64,000 nt of DNA from Schistosoma mansoni. Lineage: Eukaryota; Platyhelminthes; Trematoda; Strigeidida; Schistosomatidae. Position numbers and translations under genes: made by a program. Positions within the stretch are counted from its first letter, which is position 1, and every line of letters begins with the position of its first letter. Shown one piece after another: positions 28,201 through 37,500 of this stretch. The notes under the pieces were generated by a model. The model ran no database searches. It was not told the DNA's origin and worked only from the letters and a program-made list of their open reading frames with translations. Location of the stretch: contig NC_031496.1 of NCBI RefSeq assembly GCF_000237925.1, forward strand, positions 24,359,510-24,423,509, written 5' to 3'.

Positions 28201-29027
28201 TAACCTAGTTCTAGATCTTGAGCTCAAGTATCCCTTCATGTATATAATAATATATATTCTGAAAATAATAATTACAGTATTCACTCCAGTTTGCAGGCAT
28301 GGTCAGTTTGATATAAATAGTAACATTGTATCGCTTTGAGCTATATTCATGATGTTTATTATTTCACATTATCACTAGCACTACATTATTTCGGTTAAAT
28401 ATTCCACCAGTATTGTAGTTTGACAACTATTAACCAGTAACACCATCTATAATCGAATCGTTCCCACCCAATTAAAATCAGAAGTCAGAAACGAAGAGGT
28501 TGGAAAGATATATTTGATGTGTTATCAATATATATCGAGAAGCGACTGTTCTAATCTGGCTAGTGATCGTAGGAGATGTTTACCACGCTGTGTTGTAACG
28601 TGATCTGGTGCGGTTGCATGACCGAAAGCCCTCAGTTAAACAAGTCCACTAAAACTAATGTGGTCAGCATTCCATGTCGAACACCTGAAAAGCTATTGAT
28701 TTTTGGGAATTATTTACAGCTACACGGTTTATTCGGTATTCATTTTTTGAGTTTCATCTTGTCGTGCTAATGTAACGTAACAACTTTTGCTAAAGCTTAA
28801 TTGTACCAGGCTCTACATTGATTGTGACTAACATATTGACAACCTTTTCAAAGGTCGAGTTTACAAGGATAACTTCTCTTGGCAAGCATTTCACAATCAA
28901 GCCACAAACGCTGATCGGTACGGTTGAGTAGTTGTTAAGTTTTTTTGTATAAATTAAAAAATTTCAGACATAACCAGATCAAACACCTTCTCTCTTCAGT
29001 GAACTTTTTTCAGTTACACTTTAAATA

Positions 29028-29064
<37 letters not shown>

Positions 29065-32000
29065 TTACCACTGAAAATCTGGTCAGCCAATATATGTGCT
29101 TTACCTTTTGCATTTTTAGGAATCATTCGATTACGTAATAGATCAAAATAATTTATCCACTGCAACAGAAGCACTAAGTCATTTCTTAGAAGGTTATTGG
29201 GCAGCAACACATCCTCCTTTAATAGTTAGTAAAGCTGAACGTCTTCTTGGCTCTTTTTCTGCTCCAGTGCCTGAAACAAAAGAAGTTGACTCAGATCGTC
29301 CACTTGTACCTATGACACCTGGTCATCCAGGGTTGAGTGTAGTTACCAAAGTAAGAAATAGGGATTTGATTTTGAAGAAATCATATTTTTTTGCTAACAG
29401 GAATGCTTCATATTACTGAACTTTTACATTTGTAAGTTTTATATTCTTAGTGTCAAAACTTGGATTTCCTAGACAATTTCAGTTAGAGTTAGACTTGTGC
29501 ACCAACGGATGCAAGCACAGTGGTCTAGAGTTTAAGCATTTGCACGTGAAACCGGAAGTCCTGGGTTTCATTCCTGTATGTTAAGGGGTTTCATACCGGG
29601 ACCAAACTGCCGTTCAGTGCTTCCAGATTCGAAAAGGTTGTTTAACATAGATTGGTTCGTGATTTCAGGGTAATTTCAGTACTTAGTATTTATTGATGGC
29701 ATTTCGAAAATATAGCTCTAAGGATTAGCCACAGAGTTGTGACCAAACTCATGTTTGTCTGCTTCTTAGTGCATGATATTGGTCTAATGTTTATGACATG
29801 TTAAGTTAGAAAGGGAATATAACAATAAAATGGAATTTGTTTGTTATAAACTTTTAAAAATTTCAACCTAGAAACACTAAGAAATATAACCATAATTTCT
29901 TATCTCAGTCGGAATAGTTCACTGATAAGATTTCAATATACAATACGTGACAACTTGGATTCAAATTCCTGATAGATTACAAGTTTCAGAATAAATTCTG
30001 TTTTAAAGACTTATAGTCAATAGTTTATTGTATAATGCAAAACCACAGTGGTTCGGTAAAATATAAAAATCATACACCCCCAAATGCCCTGGTACGGCCG
30101 AGAGTGGGGAGAGTCCGCTCTCACTCTCCGAATGTTCTCACATGGCCACGCGTATATAGCCTCTGACAGGGAACTCATACTCACTGCCTTCTCGTGGCGG
30201 GGTAGGGTGTTGTTCACGAAAGTGAGAGGACGAAAAGCGAATGTCCGGCGCTCCAACCAGGTCGGTGGACACGGCGAGTCCACCTAGGGGAGTTCGAAAA
30301 CCCTGATTCCAAACCAATCGTGGACATGAGCTCCAGTATCCTGAAGGAACAAATGGCGTATGAATCATTTGTTGGTCACCGGTAACCATGGGACTGCATC
30401 TCCTCACGATGCTCCACTGCTTTGTGGATCAGATCTTTAGGTCAAAGGCTCGGGGTGTGGACCCCTAAGAAAACCACCTGCTTCAGTTTGGGCACCTTGG
30501 CAGTATCACAGCCCTCACACGAATCGAATGAGATTTGTGTGGCGCACATGTATCTGGTGCTTCCTAGTAACAATATTTGTGTTTAAATAAATAAATAAAA
30601 CAGCTTCTTTGAGTTGTCCTTCATATACTCCACTATCCCTTTAATTCTGTTGTTATTTTAAATTCTCTTCGATTTCCTTCCTGTTCTTTTCAATTTAATA
30701 TTCTGCTACCGGGCATATCCACTTCCGATTGGTGCTACATACTACTTAAGTCTGTCAGCATAAGTAGCAGATACCGCGATAATAATAATAATACTGATAA
30801 CAACAACAATACAGTTCATTCCGATATACAATCACTTGATCTAATGTTTATATTTTACAAAATTATCTAAATTTGTGAATGAAATCAATCAGTATGGAAA
30901 AGTAATTGATTGGATTGAATCTGCACTAGGAACTAAAAGAGATTAAACTAATTACTTTTACCTAGTGACTAGTTAATGTATTTGATACATCATTACCTGT
31001 TATTATACACTAACAAAGTATTAATCAAAATTAAAATATTTCCCCTATTTTTTCCACTTCAGTCTGCATTAAGTGCAGGATTTACTAGTCAAGAAATTAG
31101 TGAATTAACCGGAGCAAGAGCAACTGGTTGGTTAACAGAAAATGGTGGACAAGTAGAAAATGAACTTGGACTTACTGGTGTACATCATGCTGGTAGCGTT
31201 GGTAGTGAATTTCATAATACACATTTTGGCGGAAGAAAACTTAAAACTGATCATAATAATAGTCCTGATGGTCTTAACACAACACATTATTCAGATGATG
31301 AAAATGAAGGTTCACGTCCAAATTATCCTCGTAATGGTCGATTACATATGGGTGCTGCAAGTGCAGCGGCAATTGCTGCTGTTGCCGCTGGACTTACACC
31401 TAAAGTTCACTCGTTACATCCATCATTATTTCAAGGTGAAAATAAACGAAATGGTTCAGTAATTCGTGATATAAATGGCAATACTACACATGAATCACCT
31501 GGTTTAACTATGGGTTTAGGATTGGGTATAGCAAATGGGGTTGCAGCCACTATCAGTGCTGCTCTGTTTCCCAGCCATAATAGTACTAATCATCATCAGC
31601 ATCATTCAGCAGAGAACTATCATCAACCAACATCAAGAATACCACCTCCAACAATTGCTGCCGCAGCTGTAGCGTCTGTAGTTTCACCACCGTTAAAAGA
31701 CTTGGGTATTCATCAAGTGGAAGGAAGTGATGGAACACAAGGTAAGCAAAATTATTCCTCATTTTCTTCTAGATATTTTTAAATCTATATATTTACCCTT
31801 ATATATTAAAATGTATATTATCCTATCAACTAAAAGTCTTTGATGGTAGCATCTGTGAATTTTACATTAAATGACTTAATTTTAAATTCTTGGGAGATTG
31901 CGAATTTTGTTAAGGTTGCGTGTTATATCTCATAATATGAATGAAACATGGATCAAACAAAATCTGGACTAGTAAGAAGAGTCGGGATATTTCAAAATAA

Positions 32001-32771
32001 CCGCTGAAAAAACTGTGATAAACATTCAGCTCTTCACCAAGTAGACTCAAAATAAATAAACAGATAAATTATTATTGATAGAGCAGCTTTTAAAGGATTG
32101 TTGAATTTTATAATTTATATCAAGGACGGGCCTAAGTTAGACAACAAATTAAAATTAAAAGTCAATGAATGGACTTGACACGCATGACATTGATCACCAC
32201 CAAGTGATCAATCAATTGTGATTACATCTCCGTCCTATAGAAGGTCGGTCACGACCCGAATAGCTCAGTGGTAACGTCTCTGACTGTGAAGCTGAGTGAC
32301 ACGGGATCGAATCCGTCAGGGAGCACCAGTCCCCTCAAGATTACAGGTACACCTTTCTGATGAGTGCCAAGTAGCACGAAATTCGGGTCCAGGGTTTCCT
32401 GTTGACCACCTCCAACCACCATCGTATCTCAACATAGTGTACACAGTGTCGAGCCACCTAGACTAGTGGCCACACTGCGACTTGATCGATAGCATTTGAT
32501 CAGCACTAAGACGGACTTGACACGCATGACATTAATCACCACCCAGTGATCAATCAATTTTCATGGTTGCTTCTTCCTAGTAAGGTACGAATAGGAAGTG
32601 AGCATCCACGACCCCATAGGGTGTCGAACCCAGGACCTTTAGGTTCAATAGTTTGTAGTTCAAACTTTAACGAATTCAGTATACTGCGCAACTATCATCT
32701 GTTCTTCTGAGAATTAGAGTTTCGGAAGGTCAACATTCGAAGATCATTACAAATTCTGTCAATCTAAATCC

Positions 32772-32816
<45 letters not shown>

Positions 32817-33145
32817 GTAGATTGCACTTTCACACATTCTTATATGGATTTAATTTTTCTTCAGTCTATCAAAGTAGATCAGCTCGTCAAGCAAAGCAAC
32901 GTGAAGAACAATTAGCACGAGTAAAACAAGAAGTTGAAGCTAAAGCTTTAGCATTACAAGCTACTGCAGGTGGTAGACGAAGACGTCGAGATAAAGAAAG
33001 AAGACAAAGAAATCCTGACGGTTATTGGGATTCACATGATGAACGTTATCATGCTCATGGAACAAATGATTTATCACAACATTCTCATCAATGGAATGGA
33101 CCACCTGTTCGATCTATGGCAAGAGCATGTCCACCTGATGATTGA
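10172..33145 (+). CDS. CACNB: Voltage-gated Ca2+ channel beta subunit, schistosome variant type (5' partial)
   Basis: This is the cytoplasmic auxiliary subunit that binds the alpha-interaction domain of CaV alpha1 and controls channel trafficking and gating. Ten exons join in frame: 10172-10282, 11933-12239, 16942-17016, 18794-18921, 20305-20444, 23298-23416, 26655-26902, 29120-29350, 31063-31741 and 32865-33145 (TGA 33143-33145). Together they give 772 residues. All junctions are GT/AG and phase-consistent. Order: Ser/Glu-rich helix, SH3 ([13 protein letters not shown]...DWWIGRVVR...[10 protein letters not shown]), HOOK, GK-like domain ([12 protein letters not shown]...[14 protein letters not shown]...[11 protein letters not shown]), then a His/Asn-rich and a basic tail. 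The two beta-interaction-domain serines (PSMRP, PSLKG in vertebrates) are Cys and Ala here, as reported for the schistosome variant beta. The N-terminal exons were not found in 1-10171 and probably lie upstream. All introns exceed 1.1 kb. Confidence 0.95.
10600..10850 (+). mobile_element. LINE A 3' fragment
   Basis: From about 10700 it encodes the [21 protein letters not shown] block of LINE A and ends in GTAAGTAAGTA. The first 100 bp (CCCGGGCTTGGGACCGG) are GC-rich and not part of the same block. It lies in CaV beta intron 10283-11932. Confidence 0.75.
11289..11733 (-). repeat. HH-1 (Sm-alpha type) element joined to an inverted tail
   Basis: 11289-11470 is a good minus-strand copy: tRNA-like head with B-box-like GGTTCGAGTCCC, and a hammerhead with CTGACGA and CGAAA. 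From 11495 to 11733 the tail region occurs twice in opposite orientation, forming arms of roughly 90 bp around a short spacer. It lies in CaV beta intron 10283-11932. Confidence 0.85.
11933..12239 (+). CDS. CACNB: CaV beta exon: SH3 domain
   Basis: It encodes [20 protein letters not shown], the [20 protein letters not shown] core and [12 protein letters not shown], which match the SH3 strands of animal beta subunits. A schistosome-specific linker follows ([18 protein letters not shown]). The donor is CCAG/GTAGAC, leaving phase 1. It joins in frame to the exon at 16942 as KP-D-HRGPTL. Confidence 0.92.
12420..13030. other. Intronic stretch of possible repeat origin
   Basis: Base composition and punctuation (short inverted words, TCATTCACTAACG-type block near 12590) differ from plain intron, and it may be an old element. 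No partner copy is present in the window, and no coding content is seen. Confidence 0.25.
13238..13312. mobile_element. LINE A 3' end as a short fold-back
   Basis: A TTAC tail and the final LINE A bases (GCCTGTTAC...GGAGTATAGGCCGCC) are followed by an inverted GTAA tail. A similar small LINE A scrap in plus orientation lies at 3743-3795. Confidence 0.6.
14268..14415 (+). repeat. HH-2 element, degenerate
   Basis: It has the tRNA-like head (TGGTCTAAAGGTTAAGCGCT and GGGTTTGACTCG) and a worn ribozyme (TAAGGAG, no GAAA box). The head identifies the family. Confidence 0.65.
15433..15848. repeat. HH-2 element with inverted hammerhead ends
   Basis: The left end (15465-15555) carries the tail and hammerhead in minus orientation. 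The tRNA-like head lies at 15575-15650. The right end (15763-15846) is a second tail plus partial hammerhead in plus orientation, so the element has inverted ends of about 80 bp. The right ribozyme lacks the CUGANGA box. Confidence 0.75.
16195..16870 (-). repeat. Two degenerate HH-2 elements in series
   Basis: 16195-16480 and 16680-16870 both follow the HH-2 layout (tail, ribozyme remnant, tRNA-like head, then TTAATGTCTAACTTCAA). Both have many changes; no intact core is seen. Confidence 0.55.
16942..17016 (+). CDS. CACNB: CaV beta exon: HOOK region, part 1
   Basis: A 75-nt exon encoding [20 protein letters not shown] and HKNWK. It is low-conservation linker between SH3 and GK. The assignment rests on phase agreement with both neighbours (phase 1 in, phase 1 out) and good splice sites, since the HOOK has no family motif. 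Confidence 0.75.
17075..17172. repeat. HH-2 tail palindrome
   Basis: The tail segment occurs as a near-perfect inverted repeat (GTTGAGATCATGAGTCA at 17107-17123 against its complement at 17154-17170) with a 30 bp loop. Confidence 0.7.
18794..18921 (+). CDS. CACNB: CaV beta exon: HOOK region, part 2
   Basis: It encodes an acidic stretch ([12 protein letters not shown]), then a Pro/Lys-rich part ending VKKRPFSKK. That end matches the KRPFFKK-type sequence just before the beta-interaction domain in other beta subunits. It ends in phase 0 at GTAACA. Confidence 0.88.
19120..19500 (-). mobile_element. LINE C 3' fragment
   Basis: Same end segment as 24215-24620 (minus strand), more diverged. It lies in CaV beta intron 18922-20304. 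Related scraps of the same end are at 3245-3480 (+), 36780-37200 (-), 59180-59395 (-) and 63810-63990 (+). Confidence 0.65.
20305..20444 (+). CDS. CACNB: CaV beta exon: beta interaction domain, start of GK
   Basis: It encodes [20 protein letters not shown] followed by [20 protein letters not shown]. The VPPYEIVP and KGYEVTDMM blocks are near-invariant in CaV beta. Codon TGT at 20338-20340 (Cys) and GCT at 20368-20370 (Ala) occupy the two serine positions that form PKC consensus sites in conventional subunits. The Cys/Ala pair is what has been described for the schistosome variant subunit. Confidence 0.95.
20640..20830 (-). repeat. Probable worn HH-2 element
   Basis: The order CTCCTCAGTAGTGAACATAT ... 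GGAATCCAGATGTTCATA resembles the minus-orientation HH-2 layout. Divergence is high and the call is tentative. Confidence 0.35.
21155..21669 (-). mobile_element. Solo LTR, 515 bp, with 5-bp target duplication
   Basis: On the minus strand the element starts TGTTGTATCC and ends ATATAACA. The plus-strand flanks are ATTTC at 21150-21154 and ATTTC at 21670-21674. No internal retroelement sequence adjoins it, so it reads as a solo LTR left by recombination. It lies in CaV beta intron 20445-23297. Family not determined. Confidence 0.8.
23298..23416 (+). CDS. CACNB: CaV beta exon: GK domain, part 2
   Basis: It encodes [20 protein letters not shown] and then [20 protein letters not shown]. It aligns with RISITRVTADISLAKRS...RSSLAEVQ of animal beta subunits. 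It enters in phase 2 and leaves in phase 1 (SL-I-EVQQ across the junction). An Sm-alpha hammerhead begins about 80 bp past its donor. Confidence 0.93.
23493..23587 (+). ncRNA. Hammerhead ribozyme, HH-1 type, sense in CaV beta intron
   Basis: Plus-strand core CTGACGA at 23535-23541, stem II GTCC/GGAC, CGAAA at 23555-23559 and GTC at 23565-23567, with predicted cleavage after C23567. Stem I pairs ATCCAG with CTGGAT. All invariant core bases are present. It begins about 80 bp after the exon ending at 23416, in the transcribed sense of the gene. The tRNA-like head is missing apart from its 3' end. Confidence 0.85.
23725..23935 (+). ncRNA. HH-2 element with intact hammerhead, sense in CaV beta intron
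   Basis: tRNA-like remnant (GGGTTTGAATCTC), then the hammerhead: CTGAGGAG at 23802-23809, stem II GTCC/GGAC, CGAAA at 23823-23827 and GTC at 23833-23835, with cleavage predicted after C23835. Stem I pairs GCATTG with CAGTGC (one wobble). The tail runs to 23935. It shares the intron 23417-26654 with the HH-1 ribozyme at 23535, in the same orientation. Confidence 0.85.
24215..24620 (-). mobile_element. LINE C 3' fragment
   Basis: The minus strand encodes [40 protein letters not shown] and [19 protein letters not shown], the end of LINE C ORF2, followed by 3' UTR. Confidence 0.75.
25376..26535 (-). mobile_element. LINE A (RTE-like) with reverse transcriptase domain
   Basis: The minus strand encodes RT blocks: [40 protein letters not shown] and [15 protein letters not shown] (catalytic FADD), then [12 protein letters not shown] and [20 protein letters not shown] (a frame change falls near 25976), down to the [11 protein letters not shown]-terminal block and a TTAC tail at 25376. 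It is 5'-truncated within RT. It lies in CaV beta intron 23417-26654, antisense. Confidence 0.88.
26655..26902 (+). CDS. CACNB: CaV beta exon: GK domain, part 3
   Basis: It encodes [40 protein letters not shown] and [19 protein letters not shown]. These match the most conserved GK block of the family ([26 protein letters not shown]). The exon ends in phase 0 after LLQCSP. Confidence 0.95.
28400..28800 (+). repeat. Unclassified dispersed repeat, copy 1
   Basis: It shares long stretches with 49880-50230: ACCAGTAACACC, GAAATCAGAAGCGAAG-type, TATATCGAGAAG-GACTG and ACTAATGTGGTCAGCAT. No coding content or terminal repeats were identified. Confidence 0.6.
29031..29062. repeat. (AT)n microsatellite
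   Basis: An uninterrupted AT dinucleotide run of about 32 bp, ending about 58 bp upstream of the CaV beta exon at 29120. Confidence 0.95.
29120..29350 (+). CDS. CACNB: CaV beta exon: end of GK domain
   Basis: It encodes [20 protein letters not shown] and [13 protein letters not shown], the final GK helices. A linker follows ([20 protein letters not shown]...). It is phase 0 on both sides. An (AT)n run at 29031-29062 lies about 58 bp before its acceptor. Confidence 0.93.
29508..29670 (+). repeat. HH-2 element, degenerate
   Basis: tRNA-like head (AGTGGTCTAGAGTTTAAGC and GGGTTTCATTCC), then a ribozyme remnant without an intact core, and the tail. Confidence 0.6.
30045..30600 (+). mobile_element. 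LINE D 3' region with TAAA tail
   Basis: A GC-richer segment with no long coding frame recognised, ending in AAATAAATAAATAAA. Its last 250 bp (from GAAGGAACAAATGGCGTATG) recur at 59395-59655, also with the TAAA tail. The tail and 5' truncation suggest a non-LTR element 3' UTR; the family is not identified. Confidence 0.6.
31063..31741 (+). CDS. CACNB: CaV beta exon: long low-complexity C-terminal tail
   Basis: A 679-nt exon encoding about 226 residues with no recognised domain. It is rich in Asn, His, Ser, Gly and Ala, with an Ala-rich stretch ([15 protein letters not shown]) and His clusters (NHHQHH). It is phase 0 in and phase 1 out. It shares phase with the following exon, and long divergent C-tails are usual in beta subunits. 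Confidence 0.88.
32171..32561 (+). repeat. HH-3 tRNA-like hammerhead element, head-to-tail partial dimer
   Basis: A 48-bp segment starting GGACTTGACACGCATGACAT occurs at 32171 and again at 32513 with few changes, so one full 342 bp unit follows the end of a preceding unit. The unit holds a tRNA-like head (TAGCTCAGTGGTAACGTC near 32268, GGGATCGAATCC near 32303) and a hammerhead: CTGATGA 32357-32363, stem II GTGC/GCAC, CGAAA 32377-32381, GTC 32387-32389. It lies in CaV beta intron 31742-32864 in the sense orientation. Confidence 0.8.
32776..32815. repeat. (AT)n microsatellite
   Basis: An AT dinucleotide run of about 40 bp, ending about 50 bp upstream of the last CaV beta exon. Confidence 0.95.
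32865..33145 (+). CDS. CACNB: CaV beta terminal exon: coiled, Arg-rich C-terminus
   Basis: It encodes [20 protein letters not shown], a charged helix, then [20 protein letters not shown] and a His-rich end (MARACPPDD, stop). Five consecutive Arg could act as a basic anchor or nuclear signal; that is inference. An (AT)n run at 32776-32815 sits just upstream of its acceptor. Confidence 0.9.
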
Positions 33146-33172
33146 CTGACTGATTATTTATACACTTATTTC

Positions 33173-33178
33173 AATAAA
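33173..33178 (+). terminator. Polyadenylation signal of CaV beta
   Basis: AATAAA lies 28 nt after the CaV beta stop codon, on the same strand, and is followed by a T-rich stretch. This implies a very short 3' UTR. Confidence 0.7.
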
Positions 33179-33362
33179 CAAATAACTTCAATGATTGATT
33201 CCTGCCTTTTTTTGGTAGTAACTTTTCTATTCTATACATTGCCCATTTACAAGAAGTGTATCAGTATACAATTTAAATCAAAGGCCAATTCAGTGATTCT
33301 GCAAATATATTCAAAATGTGAGGAACTTGTTTAGAATATATATCCACAATGAACTCATTTAG

Positions 33363-33668
33363 TATTATTTGTTTGAATCTTCCCATTGATGTGTTAGGAC
33401 TGCAACTGGTCAGTCTCTAATTGGCATATGTGCATACTGTGCGTATTGCCTCGATATAGCCTTAATTCACAAGCATGGTAAGCAAAAATGGATAGTGGCT
33501 AGCAGTGGAATCCAGTTTGACGCGCGTTTCGTCCTATTTGGGACTCTTCAGCTGGATGCACCTGCATCTCAGAGTTGATGTTCACCCTGGGACTGAAACC
33601 CGGTACCTTTCACTTCAAATGTCATCGCGTTATGCACTCGGCCACTGAGTCCTGATAGCTACTTGCTA
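33363..33668 (-). repeat. HH-1 (Sm-alpha type) element, long copy
   Basis: It lies between the convergent ends of CaV beta and FAM221A. The minus strand reads the tRNA-like head (TGGCCGAGTGC), the hammerhead (CTGAAGA, CGAAA, GTC) and the roughly 120 bp tail region seen near 11500. Confidence 0.85.
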
Positions 33669-33874
33669 GTGGCACCTTCTTTTGACATACAACCAACTTT
33701 CTTTATAAACTTGAACAAAGGCAGAGCAAAAAACAAGCAAAGTAGAATAAAATCAATTTATTTTATTTTACAGTTTCTCTTCAACTGGATACAATCGTAT
33801 ATGTATGACATAGTAGATATTGATGATTGAAATAATGGAACGACAACGATTAATAATATTAAATATATACGTAA

Positions 33875-34135
33875 ACAGAGATGAATGGGGAATAACAGTG
33901 AAATCCTAGGGACGAGCTTTTTGTTCTATTTTGGACTTATCAGTTGGATGCACCTGCATCCCAGAGTTGATATTTATTCAGGGACTTGAACCTAGTACCG
34001 TTTGCTATGGACGCTGCTGTATTATCCATTTAGCCACATAGGTACATCCATCTGACAAGTCACACAAATAGGGAGAAAAAATGCGCATCTCTAGGATTTC
34101 ACAGCTGACCGCTAACAATCTCTGCTTATATATGT
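33875..34135. repeat. HH-1 fold-back: two diverged copies in opposite orientation
   Basis: 33875-34040 is a minus-orientation copy with ribozyme and tRNA-like parts. 34041-34130 is a plus-orientation hammerhead part. Both are diverged from the family, so cleavage activity is doubtful. Confidence 0.65.
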
Positions 34136-34426
34136 ATACATGAATAAGCATATATGAATTCATTTAAAGATAAATATTGAAAACATGTAAATGATTGATG
34201 ATTACGTGATTCAAACAGGCTTGTAAATAGCTGAATAGAAAGTACAAAATAAGATGAATGTATATTCTCCTGCCCCAATTACTGTAGTTGTCGTTGTTGT
34301 AGTTTTATTCCTGCATTTGTAATGCATTTAAACTTCCGTTTTTCCTTTAAAAAAATAATGAAATATAACTATTCAAGTAATCTGTGTGATGAACTAATTT
34401 AGCAATTGAATAAGTGAGTAGTAGTA

Positions 34427-34451
34427 TGATGATGATGATGACGACGACGAC
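34427..34451. repeat. (GAT/GAC)n microsatellite
   Basis: A GAT run passing into GAC, just past the FAM221A polyadenylation signal. Smaller simple repeats are at 26600-26614 (TATC) and 30778-30792 (AAT). Confidence 0.9.
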
Positions 34452-34468
34452 TTACATACACCGTTCAT

Positions 34469-34474
34469 TTTATT
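34469..34474 (-). terminator. Polyadenylation signal of FAM221A
   Basis: AATAAA on the minus strand, about 52 nt past the FAM221A stop. The gene converges on CaV beta, with stop codons about 1.4 kb apart. Confidence 0.6.
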
Positions 34475-34525
34475 TATAAAGTCATGTACAATACAATAAT
34501 CATTATCGATATTAGAACATTCCAA

Positions 34526-37500
34526 CTAAAATTTATGTATTTGTTCAGGTTTTCTGATGTATTTAGCTTTTTCCTGGAAAACAAATTTATAGAATTAGGA
34601 TTATGGGATTAGTATGACAATGATAAAAATTATTGTAAGCAAAGATGGATAGAGACTAGTAGTGGAATCAAGGATGCGCGTTTCGTCCTATTTGGGACTC
34701 GTCAGCCGGATGTACCTGCATCTCAGAGTTGGTGTTCACTCCGGGACTCGAACCCAGTACCTTTCGCTTCAAACGCCATCACGTTATCCACTCAGCCACT
34801 GAGTCCTGATAACCAATTAATATTATATTAATTAATAATAAGTATTTATACTATTACAAACTAAAGGAATATATTATTCTCAGAAGGGGGTCCTGTGTAG
34901 ATTTTAGTAATTTTATATAGCGAGACTGGTAGGTCCTGGGTTCGAATCTCGCGGGGCAGGATCGTGGATGCGCACTGGTGAGGAGTCCTACAATAGGACG
35001 TAACAGCAGTCCAGTGCTTCCAGGTTTTCCATTGTGGTTTAACTTCAATTGACTCATGATCTCAACTATATAGAATATATATTATTTATCAATAGTTAGT
35101 GTTGGACAATCTAATGACAATTGTCATTTTTACTGATTCATTTTACTTCATTGTGAGTTGCAGAAAAATAAAAAAAAACTAATCGCAATAGTTTTCTCCA
35201 TCAAACAAGTAAGTGTTCAACATCTTAAACAAACATCTTAACTTATATTTATATTATAATTCGTAACAATTTGAATTTTCTTGTCGTTCATATTCAGGGC
35301 TGATTTCTTGATCTTATATGTATGGCATATGGGTACTTTGAGAGAATGAATGAATTTTACCTGTAATTAGAAGTCAATGATACTTTTTAGACAGTAGGAT
35401 TCAAGACACATGTTTCAGTTTGTTTAGGATTCGTCAGCTGAGTGTACTTGGATTCCAGATTGATATTCTAACCCAATGCTTAACATTTCAAATTTTAATG
35501 TGTTTACCTACTAAGCTACTGAGTTATGATAACCATCATCTTGTTTAGTAGACATGATTTCTATTTTTATTCGTGAAGGTTGGTCTGTTTTCCTTATGTT
35601 GATATTCAGAACCGAGCTTAAATTTTTTAAGCAACTACTTAACAAAATTGTAATCTATTGAGTGTATCAACCACTTCACTTATCTTGGAAATCACATCGA
35701 TGTTGGAAGGTTGGTGTCTGACGAAATCTTAGCATGAATTCAGAAAGCTCTCTTGGCTTTTATCGACTTACATCTTTTGTGCTGAAGGAGAGATGTCCGT
35801 TTGTCAACCAAACGGTGAGTATTCTGCACGATAGTCCGCCATCTATAACTCTGGTTGTGTAAATAACCTATGAAGGTGGAGGACGTGCGTACATTGCAGG
35901 ATATTGGTCATAAGTGTCTTCGATGCATCTCTCACCTATTGTGGAATGAACGGATGGACATTGTCGAGATTAAGTGTGAGACATTAGGTAAAAATAGCAA
36001 ATCCTCTGGTGAGGTAGTAAGCCTTTATCAACTGGGGTGGTTAGAATATAGATCACATTTCCCCAACTGCCGTTTGCTTTGACGCATGATGTCTGGTCTT
36101 TCTTTTATCATTGCTTCTACATCATTTTGGTCTCCTTTTTTGTCTTCATCTCGTCGTGAGAATCGGGAATAAGAGTACAATAAGGCCATTTAATTTTTTA
36201 GTACTCATCTGGTGTAATTTCGACAATTAACCCACTATGTAAAAGTATGTGTCAGTCTGAGTGAACGAATGTCTACACCTCAATTTCTATCTATCCTGCC
36301 GTCAGTTGTAAATACAAACAATCAATAACTTACCCACATCTGATTAGCTTCATAAAATACTTATGGATATTTCGACTTGTAGCTTACATACTGACTCACT
36401 TCCCAGTGTGATTTTCCTCTTGCATGCTTGCGTATTTTATTATTTATTAACAATACACTCTTCCAACAACTAGTGTTATGGCTTTTGAATAAATTCAAAG
36501 CACTAATTGGAGAATTGGCCTGCCTAAATATTCAGTTAATGGGATTTCATCAATCGGAATCAAATGGGGAATAATTAACGTCAACGGGAACTTGTACAAA
36601 CACACATTTATGCTAAGGCTCTAGATTGATTGGATTAAAGAAGCGCACTACATAATAAACTGATGATTTGCACAGTTATATACTTTGCAATTCGGTTTGG
36701 AAGTTCATTTATTTATCTATGGTTCATCATGATTTGTTAACAATCACAGTGACAGTTAAAGAAAGTGAGAAATATTTATACAAACAGACATATGTAATAA
36801 CTATAGAGCCTAGTACAAATGTGTAAGCACAAGTTGCCACACCTGATTAGCAGGACGAAATGCAAGCGACAAAAGATATCGGAATGATGTAGTAGTTATG
36901 ATAAAAAGAAAGATTACACATTAGGAATATGGTTTGGCAAGACAGAGTGGAAACTATACATGAAGGGATACTGGAGTTCAAGATCTAGAGGGAGATAAAG
37001 AGTGAATATATCTGGTTTACTGACAGATTTCGACTCATCACCTAAAATCTCCAACTACTGATCGTGTTTTTCATCCGGACCCGAACCAACTAGTCTGCAC
37101 CTGTCAATACTGACTCAGACTGTTAGTCAACGACTTTATGGACTGATGCCACGCTTTTGTTTGCCCTTCTCTAATTTTCCTTAATCTACTTTTGAGCTAA
37201 CAAGCATCGCACGTCGGGATAGGCAGTGGTTAGGCGTTCGTAAAATATGTCAATAAAGATTTACAACCTCATTAACGGATCTGGTACCATTACCAAGTAG
37301 CCCACACCTAGCTTCAATATATTCATTCAGTCGTTCCAAAAAAAATATTTGGAAGTTGACTGGAAAAAATTATCCATCGGTATTATTATTTTCTCGATAA
37401 ATGATCTTGTTATATGCGAAAATGTGTATTTGAACCGGTATTTCTATATAATTAGCAGATGGACTCACTCTTTCTTGATAACGACGTTCATAATAGTCTA

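Noticed and set aside
30017-30407. Overlapping open frames on both strands
   Set aside because: They lie in a GC-richer LINE D segment; no protein family recognised and the segment recurs as a 3' UTR-like repeat.
32258-32335. Possible functional tRNA genes (also heads of HH-1 and HH-2, and 57885-57965)
   Set aside because: A- and B-box-like sequences are present, but acceptor stems do not pair and the units are parts of repeats.
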